From: Cyclospora cayetanensis | Lineage: Eukaryota > Apicomplexa > Conoidasida > Eucoccidiorida > Eimeriidae | NCBI RefSeq assembly: GCF_002999335.1 | Contig: NW_020312147.1 | Location: 434,001 to 498,000 of the forward strand | Direction: 5' to 3' | DNA length: 64,000 bases | Part shown: piece after piece, positions 34,038-45,234 of the stretch | Position numbering within the stretch: the stretch's first letter is position 1 | Layout: each line of letters starts with the position of its first letter | The notes under the pieces: model-generated | Told to the model about the DNA's origin: nothing | Databases searched by the model: none | The model's input: only the letters and a program-made list of their open reading frames with translations | Made by a program: the position numbers and the translations under genes

Positions 34038-37000
34038 ATGAAATATTACACTGAAGAGCCACCAGTGACTTCTATAGCTGGCTGTGCTGAGACGCACGCC
34101 ATGGGCGGCCCCACTGGGTCCCTCCGGCTCGTTACCGAGGAACCTCAACGGAAGAGCCTGGCCCCTGGTGGCACTACTGTGGATGGAAAGGAGACCCCCG
34201 CGGACCTACCCATTGAAAGAACCCGGCTTGAGTCCCCTTCCCCTGGAAAGTCTCTGATAGTGCGTCCAGTGCTTACTGCACATAGGCACAAGTCGATGCA
34301 GATTAGATGAAAACTGATGCGGTGTGCATTAGTAGCACTGCCTGGTATTGCTCAGCTGCCGATTTTGCTTGAGCACTTAGCAAGCCGGAATTTGCTGCGA
34401 ATGTTTCTAAGGGAGATCTGGACACGCGCGCTCTTGACGATCAGCTGGACGGGCGCTGTGACATCGCAATAGTGGCAGAGCTACAAGAGGCCTTGTGGCT
34501 GGCTCAGGACCAGCTAGCCGCAGAGCAAAGTACGACCTTTAAATCAGGCAGCCTCAGTTCTTTCGCATATATAAGGCGGACGTAAATTTGCCAAATTCAG
34601 TGCTCTCCTGGCTGTGGAACGGAGTATGCCGTATTTTGCAAGGTATTGAACTTGCGGTTGATTGGCATTTCAGGACAACGGGCGACAGAGCGGCGGCAGT
34701 ACGAGGTTTTCCAGGATGAAGTGAGTCATGGGATGCATTGTTGTCTGCTGCAGACAAGATTTGAGTAGTAAATCGAGCTTTAAGACCACCGTGTAAAAGG
34801 ATAGATCTGTAGTGTTGTGTGTGCGGCTCAGTACCTTCGCCTTCAAGAAGAAAGCGCCAGTAATAGCAGGCGTTATACCGTTGCTGAGGTCAGCTGCCTT
34901 TTTATAAATCATCAAAGCTTATCCCATACGCATCAGCTCAAGCACCTGATACTATTAGACCCTTACTGGTCTGCCCATTCGGCTTTATTCGTTTTCTTTG
35001 CGAGAGGCACTTGTACAAACAACTTTAAGCGTCGTGAAAGAGGCTGCGCCTCAGGCTTCCGCAAAAACGTCACGCTCACTGGCAGCTACTGCAATTGAAG
35101 AAAAGGAATATTTAGCCAGATTGCTTCAGCGAACCCAAGCAGAGGTCAGTAGGGCAAGTAAAATGTGCGTACATTCTTCGAGTTTCAACGAGGCCCTCCA
35201 TCCCTCCTTGGCAACCTCATTGCTGCCGTTAGCACTGAAATTTCGAAGCTTTACGTGTGCACCCTGTTCACTGCAGCTTTATAGCATAACAAAGTTCGTC
35301 GAGGACGTCATACCGAAATTCAGCCGGAAAATATGGTGAGAAGCGCTGGATCGCGTGGCAGCACTCAGCCTTTGCGTTGGCACGCGCACGAGACCTCAAG
35401 TTCTTTTCCGTTATTGTGTGTGTGCGTGTGTTGTGCCTGGTGTATGTCTTTCAGTACCCTTGTTGAGCAAGGCAATACAATGGTTGCATTGCTGGCGAGC
35501 ATTTGGCCAGAAGCGAGACTCAGACAACACATCGATGAACTTGCCTTATCCGACCAGCCCCTGGCGCAAAGAGCTCTTCGATTTTCTGTGGGCACAGGAC
35601 ACCCGACAACTCCACCGCCCCAGCCAGTCACAGCAACTTTGCACTCCAATTCTCCTACACGTAAAGCATCTTTAAACAGCACAGGTGCTCGTCACACTGC
35701 CATTAGAGCTGAAGCAAGGCGCAATGAAGGACTGCTTGCAGTTCTGCAGCCTAAGGAGATAGCTGGTACAGGACAGCAAACCAAAACAGCCAATGCTGCT
35801 AAGGAACGCCACAATCTAGAGCATAATCCAAGAACAAATCCAGCACAAGGAAGGTTGTTAAGTGCGAATGACACCACTTCTTGCCGGTCTGCCGCCACCC
35901 GCCCACTCCAGCCACCTCAGCTTTTGTCTCGACAAGGAACGCTTCCCCAGCATACAGAAGCTCTTGCTTCCAAAACAACTCTTCCAGGCAGTGTTTCAAT
36001 TGAAAAGCAGATGGACAGCAGAGCTCCTTTCCTCGGTCTGAGCGGTCACAAAAATGGCACCAAGCTTGTTCCATCGCGGCCTCCTTCTGTTGCACGCCCT
36101 CGATTACTGCAAGCCACTACCCCACGCAAGACAAAGACGCTGGATTCAAACATCTACTTGACACCCAGTCACGCACGAATTCCAACCGTGACTCTTACAG
36201 TTGCGAAAGGAGTCTCACACGGCCCAGCTGCACCGTCAGCCCGCGACGCTTCTCAATCAAGCAGGTCACATGTTACAACATCCCGAAAAGATGCACAAAG
36301 TGAGGTTTCCTCGTTCAAAAAAGACAGTTCAGCAGTCACGACCTTGACAGCCCAGAGGAAAGCCAGTGTCCGAAAGGCAAGGCTACCGAAAGAGCACAGC
36401 CTCCAGCAGCGCGAGACGCACGGGCACAGCGCTAGGCCGGCATCTGTTCGTTCAGCTTCGAGGGCTAGCACGAAGCCAACCAATGTTGCCGTAGCCCACC
36501 CTTCTGCCTCACAATCTGTGAGCGTAGGGTGGGGCCTGCGGGCTACACAACCACAGCCTCTTCCTGCTGCTCTTCAAATCGGGAGTATGCCTTGCCGAAG
36601 GAGTTGTGGACCTGTTTTCTCCAGCGGTAGGGAACAAATGCGCAGAAGGGAGTCACTGGTGGAGTTTCTCAAGGACCCAGAAGAGGAGCAATTTGCGAGA
36701 AGACTCTTTGAGGATCTAAGTCAGCTGGTGGCCATAGACACCGATGACGTGGATCCAGGTATCGGCCAAGCAGCTGTTAGCGATACAAATGTTGCCCACA
36801 GTCAGAAAAAGAAGCTTCCCCCTCTACCCCCCTCCATCAAACCGCTTGCAAACGCTTCTGTGAACGATGCTGGTCACAATGCCGACAGCGCGCCAAGTTT
36901 TACCCCGATGACAAAACCCCTTGAAGCGAAACGCATCACGAACAGCCCTATGGGATTAAAGGCTTCGAAGGCACCAGTAAACGCGCCTCCTCCAGTCTCC

Positions 37001-37939
37001 CATGCTGCAAGCACAAGTAGCGTGCAATGTGAAGATCTTGCAGCAGAACAATCAGAACCCATTCGGAGTGGTACAACAGACTTGGTTAAGGGTGTAGTCG
37101 GTGGAAGGCACGGTCAGACTGTACTTGCTCACAAGCCGGCAGCAGTCATACGACCCTCAGTTGTCAGCGTGAAAGGGACCCAGTGCACTGGGATTGGCAC
37201 CAACCTATCGGAGCATAAGTATTCAAAAGAGAGTGCTTCTGCTTTGGAGGGCAATATCGCTGGAGTCCCAACCGCAAAGCCTGGATCTCTCATACAGGCT
37301 AACCACGTGAGTACGGCGCAACCGTCCCCACCACCGCTACCCACCTCAATAGCACCAGAAGTCCAAAGAGCTCAGTTACGGCAAACCCAACTGCCTACAA
37401 CAGGTTGCAGTGGAACTCTACGCACGGCAGTGCGCCTTGTGGCTCCTGCGGGCCAAAATTCTGGCGCAGTGGACCAGCACCGGCTGCCAGCTGGGCAAGC
37501 TATGACCTCCAGCAAATGGAATAACAACGTTTTCTGTTCCGTCCCTGGACGCTCATCGCTGCCGGCTGATTACTCCAGATTTTCGCCGCCTCAGGGTAGC
37601 GAGAACTTGGCACATCACAAACAAACATGCATAACGCATGGCAGTTCGGGGGCTATGCCGTGGCTTGCCAGCACAGCTCCACAGAGGCAGACATTCGTTT
37701 TCAATAATCCCTGCAGCTACAATGCCCAGCAGCAGTACTTTTTGCAGCAGCACGTGCGTCACCAGCAAATGATGTATCAGGCACAACAAGCACAGCATCT
37801 TCAGCAAATTTTCCCCGGTCAACAGCAAAAAGATTCACCAGAATTGCAGTTCTTCATCGGATCTACTGGTCAAACGTTTGCTGCGAGACAGAGGCAGCCC
37901 GCATGTCACTCAGTGTTGAGTGCAGTGTTCAGAAGATGA
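34038..37939 (+). CDS. Large low-complexity, probably disordered protein, unknown function
   Basis: Exon 1 opens at ATG 34038. Later exons have clear coding character even without their own ATG: about 34379-34530 (DIAIVAELQEALWLAQDQLA), about 34674-34721 (QRATERRQYEVFQDE, GTGAGT donor), about 34998-35143 (IEEKEYLARLLQRTQAE, GTCAGT donor) and the main exon after the TTTCAG at 35453, which runs to the TGA at 37939. The early exons form short charged helices. The main exon encodes about 825 residues rich in Ser, Thr, Ala, Pro and basic residues with no domain, a Pro run (KKLPPLPPSIK) and a Gln/His-rich C-terminus (about 37720-37830). This composition suggests an intrinsically disordered, possibly cytoskeletal or nucleic-acid-associated protein. 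The frame track's ATG at 35333 lies in what is more likely an intron. No homologue is recognised. Confidence 0.6.
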
Positions 37940-40145
37940 TGACCACGCAGAATTCAATGAGTTTCCTATACAGACTGTACGGGTTGTTCCGGTTTCCCCA
38001 TGGAAATGCTTGCAGCTTTGCTTGTATCCTAAATTGTATCAAATGCAATGAAACGCGATGCTTGTAGTGATATTCTCACATATAGTCTTGCTTTCTGACG
38101 TCCTGCAGTTCAGGTCAGGCTTTAATTAGTAGCTTTGTCATATCAATGACTTAGCAGAAACCTTGTCGCCAAATGCATTATTGTGGCGCGAACACATCGT
38201 TGCAGAAGGAGGCATCTGGTTTAGATGAGATGCCAGAACCGCTGTTTCTTCGTGACTGCACAATGTAACAAAGTAGAGGGGGGCCCTGGATACAATCCCG
38301 CTGTGGCCTGCTTGCACTACCTGTGGGTCGTCGGACATCATGTATTGTTTTCTGGTGCAGGGTTTGCAAGTGTGAGGGCACTCAGATGAAATTGATGTAT
38401 CTCTGCATATACAGTTGATTTTGTTGCAATTTCGCATTCCCGGTGGGATAAGTACTCTTTAGAAACCAAACGCCTGGGTAAGTGGGAAAAAGAGCTGCCT
38501 TTTTTATATCACGGCTTTGCCTCAAAGGACGGTGGAATAAGTGGTATACTTTGGCCCCTATTCATTTGTTTCGCTTGGAACAGAAATGAAGACCGAAAGA
38601 CAGCGAATTCCAAAATGCATAGCTGCTCGAAGACCCTCTTAGTGTATCTGGTTTACGTATTCTTTTAAATTTTGTGAATCCCTGAACAAAGGAGTGCAAG
38701 AAGAATTTACAGTCTCAGCGAAATCACAAGTGGGCGACAACTGGAAGCCAATAGGCAGCAAAATCAAGAGGCATAATTATTCCCAAAACCTAACCAGAGC
38801 AGCCGCTTCAGGTATTCTCAAGAGCTTGGTGAATCCTTGAACAGGGCGGTGGGCGCAGATATTATACAGTCCCATTATCTCAGTGTAGGCATTTGAAGGC
38901 AACAATGGATTTCATTTTCACCCAAGAAGACATAATAGCATCTCGATGAGTTGGATAATGCTCTCAAGATCTTGTGAGCCATTATATGAATGCTGCTGAA
39001 CCAGTCGATGTTGCATGACAAGCGTGGATCGGGAGTCCTAGTAGTCGCTCGTTTTATCTATCCTTTTCCTTTCAATGCATGGAGCAATTCAGTTAGAACA
39101 AGCTCAGTTTATTTTTTGGTAAGCTTTTCCACACGGCAATATGTTTAGCGGCGATGTGCATTCAGCGTCCCGTACGAAGAGGTGTAGGTAGAAACGCGAC
39201 AGTGAGCTGGCTAACAAGTATCGCTGCAGCAGTACATTGAGTCAATACAATTCCAAAGCTGCGATACACGTCTATATATTTGTTTTTCATCCCCCAAGTT
39301 TGACTCTGTACTAAGTGACCGCAGTCTCAAGGGCCCTCCGCCGGCAGACCAGAAGAATACTCGGAGCTTACGGCAAATGAACGTATTTCGCGCATGAAAT
39401 TGCTCAGAAGACATGCATTACCCGGCAGAACCACAATCAGGCTTTGAATTGTCAAATACTAAGCATGGATGTGTGAGCCTTTTGGAAAGTGTATGATGCG
39501 TCTCGCGAACTCTGACTCGATGGGGCAATGCACTGAAAGGGCGAAGATGCACTGTTCCTATGCCCGGTCTGACCACAAGAGATCAAGCTGAGGGCATCAA
39601 AAAAGACCAATACTTCTCCTGAATATAATTTGCACCACGGCACCTGCGCAACCTTTTTATATTTCAGTTGCGTCGAACCCACTGTGCAACAGGGAGAGGC
39701 TTGGCATTTTCAGTGACAGCCGTCATCTCATCCTACGAGCCCACCAGCAGTGGTCTTATCTTGAGACCTGGTCACGAGTCTTGAATGCATGGAGTCAGAT
39801 TCAATCGATACGGAAGATGAAGAGGCTTTGGACTAGGGCAAACAGCAAACCAACAGAAACGAAGAACGACACAGGCGAGAGGAGCCCTGCCAGAGCTGAG
39901 TCCCTCCCAGTGCACCGCTGGCTGCAATCTCGTCATAACTCGTTCACCAGCGAAGCCACTTGTAGGAAGGCTGAAGATTCCCTTTGCTCCCCCCCAAGCA
40001 CTCACAGGGATCCCGTCGGCCGTAAGACCCTCAGAAGTAGCCCCTTTATAGTGCATTCAACCTTCTTGATACATGCTTTTTCGATATAGACTGTAATCTG
40101 AGCTTTGCTCCATAGTATCAGGATTGTGTCCATGTTTTCTAACTA
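37940..40145. other. No supported gene
   Basis: Apart from about 110 bases after 37940 that could be an alternative last exon of the preceding gene, I find no coding signal. At 39787 an ATG opens a 15-codon acidic frame (MESDSIDTEDEEALD) that closes at TAG; it may be a 5' exon or upstream ORF of the coiled-coil gene, but no splice join is evident. Confidence 0.45.
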
Positions 40146-43100
40146 ATGAAACCAAAGCTCGTACTTCTTGAATTCGCAGCCTGCAGTAGTGAGCACTGCC
40201 AGGCCGTAGTGGCTCGGCTCCAACACCAGCTACAAAACCTAAAAGAAGAGAAATCCCAACTGGAATCATTGATATCCATGCAGCGGCAGACCCTGCACCA
40301 AATTGATCGGGTGAGATTTTATGTACGCTCCGAAGTTATGTGTTTTATTATTCATTAAGAATCGTACAAACTAGATGTCACATCTGAATGTGTAGGGATA
40401 TGTGGACCCACAGGACGGACGCACTTCAGAGGAGGTCGCGAGGCGCCAGATTGAGGTTCAGCAAAGGCTTGCATTGGTACTGAAAGATGAAAAGGCAAGT
40501 GCACATTCAGCTAATGCGAATAGTGTTTGGGTGCTTCACTGATTAGACCGTTGCTACTCGCTCTCACGCTTTTAGGATGCAATTCAAACAGCTGGCACGA
40601 GCATCTGGTCAAGCAGGCTGTGTTATATGGTAACCGATGATTGCCAGTACTTAGGTGATCCGATCGGACCGATTTCGCAAGGTAACAGGCATACCCTTCC
40701 TTTCGCCTCTTTCATGCACTGCCCCCTCATACCAGCACAGACAAGGTTGCTCGAATATTATAGCTTCAAATATGAAACTGAGGGGTGGACTATTGCTGGA
40801 ATTGAGGAGGTTGCAACTGTTTGACTGGCGTGAAAACCAGGTATCCATCGAGGAGAAGCTTACGAGCTCCAGCGATGCCATCCAAAGTCTTAATGAGCAT
40901 ATTGTAAGCAGTCACATTTACTGGGGTCTTGATTTAAACGGGACACACAGCGAAGAATCGTTGCACTGTCTACGAATGCTGTATTTTTCATCAACTTCGC
41001 TTGTTTTCAATTGAGTTCCTTTCCGTCGATTGCATGAATCATGCAGATAGACCTACGAAAGCTTCTAGAAGCCAAGGACGAAGAGGCAGAAAAGCTGCGG
41101 ACTGAATTGGCCGAAGTACACGAGGCGGAAAGGCAGGCCAAGAAACTGGCAGCGGTAAGTATGGCCGACCCTTCCAATGGCGCCAAACCCTATTCAATAT
41201 CTTTTGGCCGTTCTTTTAAGGACAATTCATATACTGTGTACTACATACTGTGCCTAACTTCAGGGGACCGTGTGTCTAAGTGCATGATGCTCATGCTGCC
41301 ACAGGAGGAAACAGCAAAATTTGCGAAGGCATACGCTGATCTTAACGAACATACCAACCACTTGAAGCTGCTTGAGCAAAAGCTGGGGGCCGTGGAAGTG
41401 CTGTTGCACCCGGATTCTCCTAAAACGGAGAAGTCATCGGTAAGGAGAAACGTGCGTTCTATCAAACCAGAAGGCAAGTAGCTTTTGTGCTTCGCCAGGA
41501 TGCTTTATAGCTTTGGTCGTAATTGCGGTTGAGTATGTAAGGGCCTCCTGAAGACACCAGAATGCGTCTGTAAAGTTTGGTGAAAAGTTTGGGGAACTTT
41601 GACAAAGGATTGCTCAGTACTAGCTTTAAGCACATCAGTGGTGAGGCTGCCGGGTTGCTTGTCGTTTAGTGGTGGGAGTTGTTATGTGGACACCTGGAAA
41701 GGCATTGATTCACTGCTTTTTAGCTTGTTCACGAGAGGTTGCGACCCCAGATCTACAGATACTACGGTTTCACGCCTTTAGGAGTACGCATATAAGCATT
41801 TTGCTAGCGCGCTGGCCGGGGTTCAGGAGGGCGTAATGAGCCCAACACATCAGCTGACAGAACTGCAGAACAAATCAGCGGCGAAAGTGCATTGCTGCCT
41901 GCTGCTGTGGTGGGTTTCTGTGGTCTTGCGCGTCTTCTGTTCAAGTGCCGAGCTACACAGGGGGAAGAACTAACAGTCACATCTGCACTGCATCATGCAT
42001 TGTGTTGGGTGTGCAGGACTCAGTGAAGAAAGATATTCCACTGAAGATCTGTAAAGAGTCATCAGGGGATCTTCAGGAGAAAGCTGAACCGTTGTTGCAT
42101 TTTGGTGCCCCCAATAAGCTAGAGGCATTGGTTACCCGAATAGTGAGCAACCCATGCCAAGTGTGTTTAGATTTTTAGCTTGACTCATGCGCCTTCCGGC
42201 AGTTTTGGCTAAATGAGCATAACTTACGTAGAATTCGCTGGAGATGCTGTTCACGCTTGAATGTTCGAGTGTCCTCTCTGTAACAGCTCCATTTTGGTGT
42301 TTTGGGAAAGGATTGCGTAATTGAAGAGTGAGCTTTGAGGCACCACGGCAAGCCGGTTTCATCCGGCGTTGCTGGGAGCACTAGCGGTTGTGACTCTTGG
42401 GGATCACCTTTTATGTATCACGGATAGTGCTGAAGTGCTAACTGTGTAAGGCGTAGGGAAGGCAAGCGTGTATGCATCGCTATGTTGTTTTGCCAGTTTG
42501 CTTGCTAGAAGGTTAATACTTGCAGACCTTATTGCTGCCCGCAGGCTACGCTAGTAGAAGAGATACATGAGGCGCGCGCGAATGCGGCCAGCCTGAAACG
42601 TCAGCTGACACAGACTCAAGAGAAGGCACAGGTGGGCTGGAGCAGTCGGGCATTCCCGGAGTTTTTATGTCCACACAAATAGGCTGCGCTTTTCATGGGA
42701 TTTTACACTAAACATAGAACCTTCTTCTTTTCCCTTACCGCCTCCGATACCGTGGGTTTGTCAACACTCCGGTGGTGAAGGAGAAAGATGTCGAGCTGGA
42801 AAGCCTGCGGAAGTCTTTAGTGAAGCTTCAAGAAAAGGCGGAGAAGGCTGAATCAGTGTTGCGGCTGGGTTCGACTGACAAGCTGGAGTCCTTGGCAACC
42901 CGGAACGTGAGTTTGTTGAGAACGAATGCATGGTTCGGTTAGCTGTATTTGCTTATAGTGTTGTCTGGTTGTTGGTTGTGATGATATGGTTTGGTCGCTT
43001 GTGTTTAAGCGACTGTTGAATTTGCGTTGTACCTTATATGTGTGGAAGATTTTTGCCAATCTGGAGAGCCTCATAGCCTGAACTAATGTGAAAGCACGAG

Positions 43101-45234
43101 CGTCAAAGATTAAGCTAGGTGCTCGCTGAGTCCTTGTCGATGACTGTTGCAATGCTTGTGTGTAGATTGGTGGAAAGATGACTGCGCGCGACGCCATTGC
43201 TTGTGTACATGCATGCATGCATTTTGGTTCCTGCTGCTGTTCTGCAGTCAGAGCTAGTCGCCGAGCTGGCCGAGAGAGAGGAGAGTGTAGTGAGCTTAAG
43301 GCGCCAGCTGACCGAGACGCAGGGGCAAGCACAGGAGGCAGAGGTGCATTGCTTCATCCATTTGACTGTGGAGGTTGCGTGGGACGGGAGAGCTCTCTTT
43401 CTGCTGGAGTACACTTGGAACGTGGGTGGGTATCAATGCATCTGTCATACGATATAGTGCGTTGGATGCGTAGGCATTGATGAAGGAGAAAGATGTCGAG
43501 CTGGAAAGCCTGCGGAAGTCTTTAGTGAAGCTTCAAGAGAAGGCGGAGAAGGCTGAATCAGTGTTGCGGCTGGGTTCGACTGACAAGCTGGAGTCCTTGG
43601 CAACCCGGAACGTGAGTGTGTTGAGAACGAATGCATGGTTCGGTTAGCTGTATTTGCTTATAGTGTTGTCTGGCTGTTGGCTGTGGTAGTGAGGGTAGAG
43701 TGGTTTGTGCTTCAGGCGGCACTTGTTTTTCATCTGCGCTCGTATGCTCACGCGTAGAGAGCATGTGAGAAGCGACAGGATGTAAATATGCAGGCGCAGA
43801 AGAGCGTTTTATGAGGCTGGGTGTATAGAGTGAGGCCTGATGTTTGTTGTCTTATGTGTTCATGCACGTTCTGTCGCCTGTTAGTGATGTTAAGCATGTG
43901 GATGGCACTTTTATGGGTGCGAGTGGGTCTGGGGTCGGTTCTCCAGGCAGTCTTTGAGTGTGTGCGCGTGGGTTGCAACATATTTGATGCGTGTAGTTAG
44001 ACCCAGTCAGTGAATTCATTGCAAATAAGGTATTATAAGCTTGTTCAAAGAGAAGCTGGTGAAGGCATAAAGCTTCAGGAAGACCTCCAAAAGAAGCGTG
44101 GTGTTGTGTAGCGGCTGCATCCCTTAAAACCTCGTCCATTCAAATATGCGCATCTCGTTGTTGCACCTTCAGTGTGCTCTCGAATTCAATAATGTAAAAA
44201 AACTCTCCATCTGTTTGCCTGTTCTTACTTGGCAATTACGAAATTCCACTGAATTTGTGCTCTGGATGCGCATTAGGTGGGGGAACCCGAATCCGACGGC
44301 GCACGATTTCCAGGCAGTATGGAGGAGAGGCTTTCGCAAGAGTACTCTTTTGCACAGAAGCGTATCAACCCGACTGAGCAGGCAGCTGCGGAGGACGCAC
44401 AACATAGTTCCATGCTTAACAGTGTGGCTCAAGAGGTCGAGAGACGCTTGCAACAACAGCTACAAAGCATAAAATGCGAGCACGAAAAGCTGAAGAAAGA
44501 GAACAATAAGCTAAAGCAAACGCTCATGAACGTCGCCCAAAAGACTGTTGATAAAGAGAACGAAATCCAGCTCAAGGAAAAGGAATTCGAAGCTCTTAGA
44601 GGGAAATTAAAAGCCGCAGCCCATAACGCCGAAGGCTGCAAGTATCTTGCACAGATGGAGAAGGAAAGGCGCATCGCCCAAGTGACTCATCTCAGATGCA
44701 GGCTGGCTGAGTCCGAAAGGCAGATACAGCAGCAACAAGTCCTTTCAAATATGCAAAAGTATGGTCGTAATATGCTCTAGCTTAGGTATCCCTTGCTTCA
44801 GTGTTGTGTTCATAGTGTAGCCTTTTCACTAAAAACCCCGTAGTAGTAACTCGGAGGCTAATGTAGTCGGAATACGAACATCAAAAAGCCATCTTCTCTT
44901 GTCTCAGTCAAGCGTAATTTTTCGCTTATTGCGCAGGAAAGAGTCCGTAAAACCTATTGGAGATCTCCAGCAACACCGAGGCCAGTTTCATCCTACCGAG
45001 CCTCTTATATCTGTGCATAGTGCATCAAAACCGCAATTTGAAGCAAGTTCAATTAAAGTGCTTGCTTCGCATACTCATATAGATTCCGGGAAGTCAGGCT
45101 TGGGTCAGCGCTCAAAAGGCGATATATCCCAGCTAGTGCGCATGGGCGACACCCAAATGTTCCGTAACATTTTACTAGAGCCGCAATGTGATTCTGTTCT
45201 CAAGATCGTTATGCCACGGGCACCCAGAACATAG
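40146..45234 (+). CDS. Multi-exon coiled-coil protein with repeated two-exon module
   Basis: The model starts at ATG 40146; an upstream exon spliced at CTGCAG 40187 is possible. Likely exons: 40146-40310, about 40397-40494 (GC donor), 40576-40629, about 40842-40902, 41044-41154, 41305-41439, about 41810-41890, 42017-42142, 42545-42631, 42781-42906, 43248-43343, about 43473-43611, 44278-44758 and 44937-45234 (stop). Sequence throughout is heptad-like and Glu/Lys/Gln/Leu-rich, for example LEAKDEEAEKLRTELAEVHE, LRRQLTETQGQAQ and LESLRKSLVKLQEKAEKAE. The last long exon (44278-44758) is strongly helical. The C-terminal exon is not coiled and is Ser/Gln-rich. No motor or enzymatic domain is visible, so a structural or tethering role is only inferred. 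The module in exons 5-12 occurs about four times (see repeat features). Exons at 40576 and 40842 are the least certain. Confidence 0.65.
42776..42980 (+). repeat. Near-identical duplication, copy 1 (exon B3 plus intron start)
   Basis: This stretch matches 43481-43685 at a fixed offset of 705 bp with only a handful of substitutions over about 205 bases. It covers all of exon B3 and the first ~74 bases of the following intron. The rest of the module (exon A and the intron between A and B) is clearly less similar between these two copies. Confidence 0.95.
43481..43685 (+). repeat. Near-identical duplication, copy 2 (exon B4 plus intron start)
   Basis: Partner of 42776-42980. Visible differences include an AAAA/GAGA-type change in the Gln-Glu-Lys codons, GTTTG versus GTGTG just after the donor, and T/C changes at the far end. 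The encoded helices (ESLRKSLVKLQEKAEKAESV) are identical. Confidence 0.95.

Larger units (their letters stand above)
41044..43685 (+). repeat. Tandem A/B exon module, about four copies
   Basis: Exon A encodes a short coil ending (R/H)QLTE-x-Q; exon B encodes a coil ending in a variant of KLESLATRN. Copies: A1 41044-41154 with B1 41305-41439; A2 about 41810-41890 with B2 42017-42142 (DLQEKAEPLLHFGAPNKLEA); A3 42545-42631 with B3 42781-42906; A4 43248-43343 with B4 about 43473-43611. Copies 3 and 4 are offset by about 705 bp. Copies 1 and 2 are strongly diverged but align in the same order, with the same exon borders near the conserved ends. Confidence 0.75.

Noticed and set aside
35333..35453. 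ATG at 35333 as the start of an 868-residue protein
   Set aside because: The segment contains a TG-rich, intron-like run ending TTTCAG, and upstream exons with coding character join more naturally to the sequence after 35453.
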